Part shown: piece after piece, positions 61,539-64,000 of the stretch | Layout: each line of letters opens with the position of its first letter | How positions within the stretch are numbered: position 1 is the first letter of the stretch | Assembly (NCBI RefSeq): GCF_902706035.1 | Contig: NZ_CACSJA010000024.1 | Span: 21,996-85,995, forward strand | From: Pantoea sp. 18069 | GTDB taxonomy: Bacteria; Pseudomonadota; Gammaproteobacteria; Burkholderiales; Burkholderiaceae_C | Length of the DNA: 64,000 bases | Direction of reading: 5' to 3' | Made by a program: the position numbers and the translations under genes | Notes under the pieces: generated by a model | What the model was told of the DNA's origin: nothing | The model's input: only the letters and a program-made list of their open reading frames with translations | Database searches by the model: none

Positions 61539-62567
61539 CTATTTTGCCGCCGCCAGCGACTGGGCAATCCAGTCGTCGAACGTCTTCTGGTGCGCGCGGA
61601 TCCAGCCTTCGGTGTGGCGGTCGATGTCGGCCGGCTTGTTCTCACCCAGGAACATGCGGTTGTTCTGCGCATTGATGTCGTTGACCGACAGCTTCATCAG
61701 CTCGAACAGCTTGCCCGCGGCCGGGTTCTGGGCCACCCATTGCTTGTTGGCCACGATGTGCTGGCGGTTGGGCACAAAGCCGTAGTTCTTGCCATTGGGC
61801 TGGCGGGTGTCGGTCACGCCCTGTGCACTGGGCAGTGCGCTGAACGGCACTTCCAGCCATATGACGTCGGTGCCCGGCTTGAGCTGGGCGCTGACCCAGA
61901 ACGGCGTCCAGGTGTAGTAGAGGATGGGCTTGCCGGCCTTGTAGCGCGCAATGGTGTCGGCAATCAGCGCCGAGTAGGTGCCCTGCTGGTGGGTGACGGT
62001 GGCGCGCAGCTCGAAGGCGTCGAGCTGGTGCTCGATCATGGTCTCGCAGCCCCAGCCCGGCGTGCAGCCGGTCAGGTCGGCCTTGCCGTCGCCGTTGGTG
62101 TCGAACAGGGCGGCGAGCTTGGGGTCCTTGAGCTGGCCGATCTGGGTGATGCCGTACTGCTCGGCGGTCTTCTTGTCGATCAGATAGCCCTGGACCGCAC
62201 CGTCCGAGTACACGCCGGTGCGCGACAGCTTGGCGTCGCCGCCGACATTCTTGTAGAAGGCGGCGTGCTGCAGATCCCAGTGGTCGGCCATGAAGGTCGC
62301 GTCGCCGTTGGCGATCGCCATGTGCGCGGTCGGGTACTCGACTTCCTGGATGGGCTGGACTTCGTAGCCCAGCTTCTGCAGCGCCTTCATCACCAGCATG
62401 GTCTGGAAAGTCTCTTCGGCAATCGAGCTCTTGAGCGGAAAGACCTTGATGCCTTGGCCGGGCAGGTCCTGGGCGGCGGCGATCAGGCCGAAGGCGGCAA
62501 GGCTGGTGGCCAGCACGGCGTGGGCCAGGCGCTGCATGGGCGGGCGGCGTTGGAGGGTATCGGACAT
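61539..62567 (-). CDS. proX: Glycine betaine/proline ABC transporter, substrate-binding protein
   Basis: Periplasmic binding protein of a ProU-type osmoprotectant importer. The 342-residue precursor has a signal peptide (about residues 1-31, cut after LIAAA), then IKVFPLKSSIAEETFQTMLV, and aromatic ligand-cage residues in ADHWDLQH and YYTWTPFWV, as in E. coli ProX. A GGAGA site precedes ATG 62567; longer starts are Arg-rich and unlikely. Its gene follows proW by 71 nt. Confidence 0.93.
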   Translation of the reverse strand: MSDTLQRRPPMQRLAHAVLATSLAAFGLIAAAQDLPGQGIKVFPLKSSIAEETFQTMLVMKALQKLGYEVQPIQEVEYPTAHMAIANGDATFMADHWDLQHAAFYKNVGGDAKLSRTGVYSDGAVQGYLIDKKTAEQYGITQIGQLKDPKLAALFDTNGDGKADLTGCTPGWGCETMIEHQLDAFELRATVTHQQGTYSALIADTIARYKAGKPILYYTWTPFWVSAQLKPGTDVIWLEVPFSALPSAQGVTDTRQPNGKNYGFVPNRQHIVANKQWVAQNPAAGKLFELMKLSVNDINAQNNRMFLGENKPADIDRHTEGWIRAHQKTFDDWIAQSLAAAK

Positions 62568-62638
62568 TGGGGAGGTCTCCTGGTGTTCTGAGAGGAAAAG
62601 TGCAGGGGGAGGGCAGCGCCGGCGCGCTGCCCGGGAAC

Positions 62639-63943
62639 TCAGTGGCTGACAGCGGCCGTGGCGACGCTGGCCTTGTGGGCTGCGGGCTGCGGGCTGCGCT
62701 GCAGCAGTCGCAGCAGCAGTCCGACCGGGCCGCTTTGCCACCAGTGCTGGCCGCCGCGCCGGGGCTTGCCCATGGCCTGGGTGATACGGTCGAGCGCAAT
62801 CGCCAGCAGCACAATGCCCAGGCCGCCCACGGTGGCCAGGCCCATGTCGAGGCGGCCGATGCCGCGCAGCACCATCTGACCCAGGCCGCCGACCGCGATC
62901 ATCGAGGCGATCACGACCATCGACAGCGACAGCATCAGCGCCTGGTTGATGCCGGCCATGATGGACGGCATGGCCAGCGGCAGCTGCACCTTGAGCAGCA
63001 TCTGCATCGGCGAGGCGCCATAGGCGCGGCTGGCTTCGATCAGGTCGGGCCGGACCTGGCGTATGCCCAGGTTGGTCAGACGGATCAGCGGCGGCAGCGC
63101 GAACACGATGGTCACGATCACACCGGGCACGTTGCCGATGCCGAACAGCATGACCACGGGCACGAGGTAGACGAAGGCCGGCGTGGTCTGCATGGCGTCA
63201 AGGAATGGACGGGTCCAGCGCTGGGCGCGGTCGCTTGCGGCCAGCGCAATGCCCACGGGCAGGCCTATGACTATGCAAAAAGCCAGCGAAGTCAGCACCA
63301 GCGACAGCGTGACCATGGCTTCGGGCCAGATGCCCAGCAGCGCGACCACGGCCAGCGAAGCCAGCGTGCCGATGGCAATGGCCCGGCCCGCGAACTGCCA
63401 GGCCAGCAGCACCATCAGCGCAATCATGACCATGGAAGGCACGCTGGTCAGCAGGTTTTCGACGCCGGTCAGCGTGGCATCGATGGGCGCGCGCACGGTC
63501 TGGAAGAACGGCCGGAAATGCGTGACCACCCACTCCAGTCCGTGGTTGATCGCCGTCTGGATCTGCGCCGAGTCGCCCAGCCACTGGTGGATGTCGAATC
63601 CGCCGGACAGGCCCTGGCCGGCATCGGTGCCCGTGGCCTGGGCCAGGCTCTGGCTGGCGCCACCGTCGGCCAGCTGGGCCGCGGCGTCCACCAGGTCCGG
63701 GCCTTCGAGCCAGTCTGTGTTGCCGGCATCCTGGGCGCCGCTGTTGCCCAGCGTCCAGGGATCGATGTCGGCGTCGGCGGCCGTGGCCAGCGCATCGCTG
63801 GAGAAGTCCGTGGACGGCGCCTGGGCTGCGGCGTCCCAGGGGTTGATGGCATCCATGGCCATGCCTTGCTGGGCGCTTTCCCAGAGGTCGACATCGGCCT
63901 GGGCGATTTGAATCGAGGAAGGGTTCAGGGCCGTGGTGCTCAT
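62639..63943 (-). CDS. proW: Glycine betaine/proline ABC transporter permease
   Basis: Inner-membrane permease, 434 residues. Residues ~1-125 form an unusually long acidic, Ala/Asp/Gln-rich N-terminal region (ADVDLWESAQQGMAMDAINP) before the membrane domain, longer than in E. coli ProW. The transmembrane half has the permease EAA loop EASRAYGASPMQMLLKVQLPLAMP and typical GLPVGIALA. ATG 63943 overlaps the end of the upstream gene (ATGA). Second gene of proV-proW-proX. Confidence 0.92.
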   Translation of the reverse strand: MSTTALNPSSIQIAQADVDLWESAQQGMAMDAINPWDAAAQAPSTDFSSDALATAADADIDPWTLGNSGAQDAGNTDWLEGPDLVDAAAQLADGGASQSLAQATGTDAGQGLSGGFDIHQWLGDSAQIQTAINHGLEWVVTHFRPFFQTVRAPIDATLTGVENLLTSVPSMVMIALMVLLAWQFAGRAIAIGTLASLAVVALLGIWPEAMVTLSLVLTSLAFCIVIGLPVGIALAASDRAQRWTRPFLDAMQTTPAFVYLVPVVMLFGIGNVPGVIVTIVFALPPLIRLTNLGIRQVRPDLIEASRAYGASPMQMLLKVQLPLAMPSIMAGINQALMLSLSMVVIASMIAVGGLGQMVLRGIGRLDMGLATVGGLGIVLLAIALDRITQAMGKPRRGGQHWWQSGPVGLLLRLLQRSPQPAAHKASVATAAVSH

Positions 63944-64000
63944 GCGGCGCTCCTTGTGGACAGGTCGGTGGCGGCGGCTGCTGCGGGGGGGGAGGGCGGC
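63940..64000 (-). CDS. proV: ProV ATPase, C-terminal end only
   Basis: The last ~20 codons of a frame entering from the right edge, ending ATDLSTRSAA and a TGA that overlaps the proW start (ATGA). Position in front of proW-proX makes it the ProV ATPase of the same importer; sequence alone cannot prove it. Confidence 0.6.
   Translation of the reverse strand, partial: PPSPPAAAAATDLSTRSAA

Noticed and set aside
1..64000. tRNA, rRNA or CRISPR loci
   Set aside because: No cloverleaf, rRNA-like segment or repeat-spacer pattern was found in the gene-free gaps by eye.

Overview
The window is chromosomal DNA of a high-GC betaproteobacterium, most likely family Comamonadaceae (Burkholderiales). The grounds are strong G/C third-position bias, gene sets and gene order typical of that family, and several short dispersed intergenic repeats. 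No rRNA, tRNA or CRISPR array was seen. Nearly all of it is ordinary chromosome. Two stretches stand out: the protease/secretion block (about 29.6-44.6 kb), whose protease end is clearly lower in GC, and an IscB element (about 59.5-61.3 kb).

Layout. 1-3.9 kb: histidine utilisation genes hutH-hutU-hutI (minus; hutI runs off the left edge). 4.2-11.4 kb: a heme-uptake operon behind a Fur-like box: TonB receptor, a lipoprotein with two tandem HmuY-like regions, a HemS-type cytoplasmic heme protein, and the HmuTUV ABC importer. 11.4-17.6 kb: a methyltransferase, a DUF808 membrane protein, an OmpW porin, a CBS protein and the ergothioneine pair egtD-egtB. 17.6-23.9 kb: FbpABC ferric-iron importer (minus) divergent from a second TonB receptor, with Fur-like boxes between them. 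24.2-29.6 kb: a TadA protein fused to a degenerate dehalogenase-like domain, an LD-carboxypeptidase with a His-rich N-terminus, a small unknown protein and a penicillin-acylase family protein.

29.7-44.6 kb is the most distinctive region: a serralysin-type secretion locus. On the plus strand lie a possible 37-residue small gene, an RTX/M10 metalloprotease ending in the type I signal DFIV, and its periplasmic Inh/AprI-type inhibitor. Divergently, an IclR-type regulator heads two consecutive type I secretion cassettes. Each cassette has two different ABC genes plus an HlyD adaptor, and the second also carries the only TolC-family protein. The divergent region holds three AAGCGCTT palindromes at 11-bp spacing.

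44.6-59.4 kb: housekeeping and metabolic genes (hydrolase, aldo-keto reductase, YbaK, PlsY, degenerate HD protein, aspartic protease, YajQ, MurB, YgjP-type metallopeptidase, MurI, class I fumarase divergent from class II fumC with a Fur-like box, lipoprotein, flavoprotein). 59.5-61.3 kb: an RNA-guided nuclease IscB with a structured upstream region that is a candidate omegaRNA. 61.5-64.0 kb: glycine betaine/proline importer proX, proW and the last codons of proV.

Iron is a recurrent theme: heme uptake, ferric uptake, a siderophore-type receptor and a fumarase iron switch all sit behind Fur-like sites.
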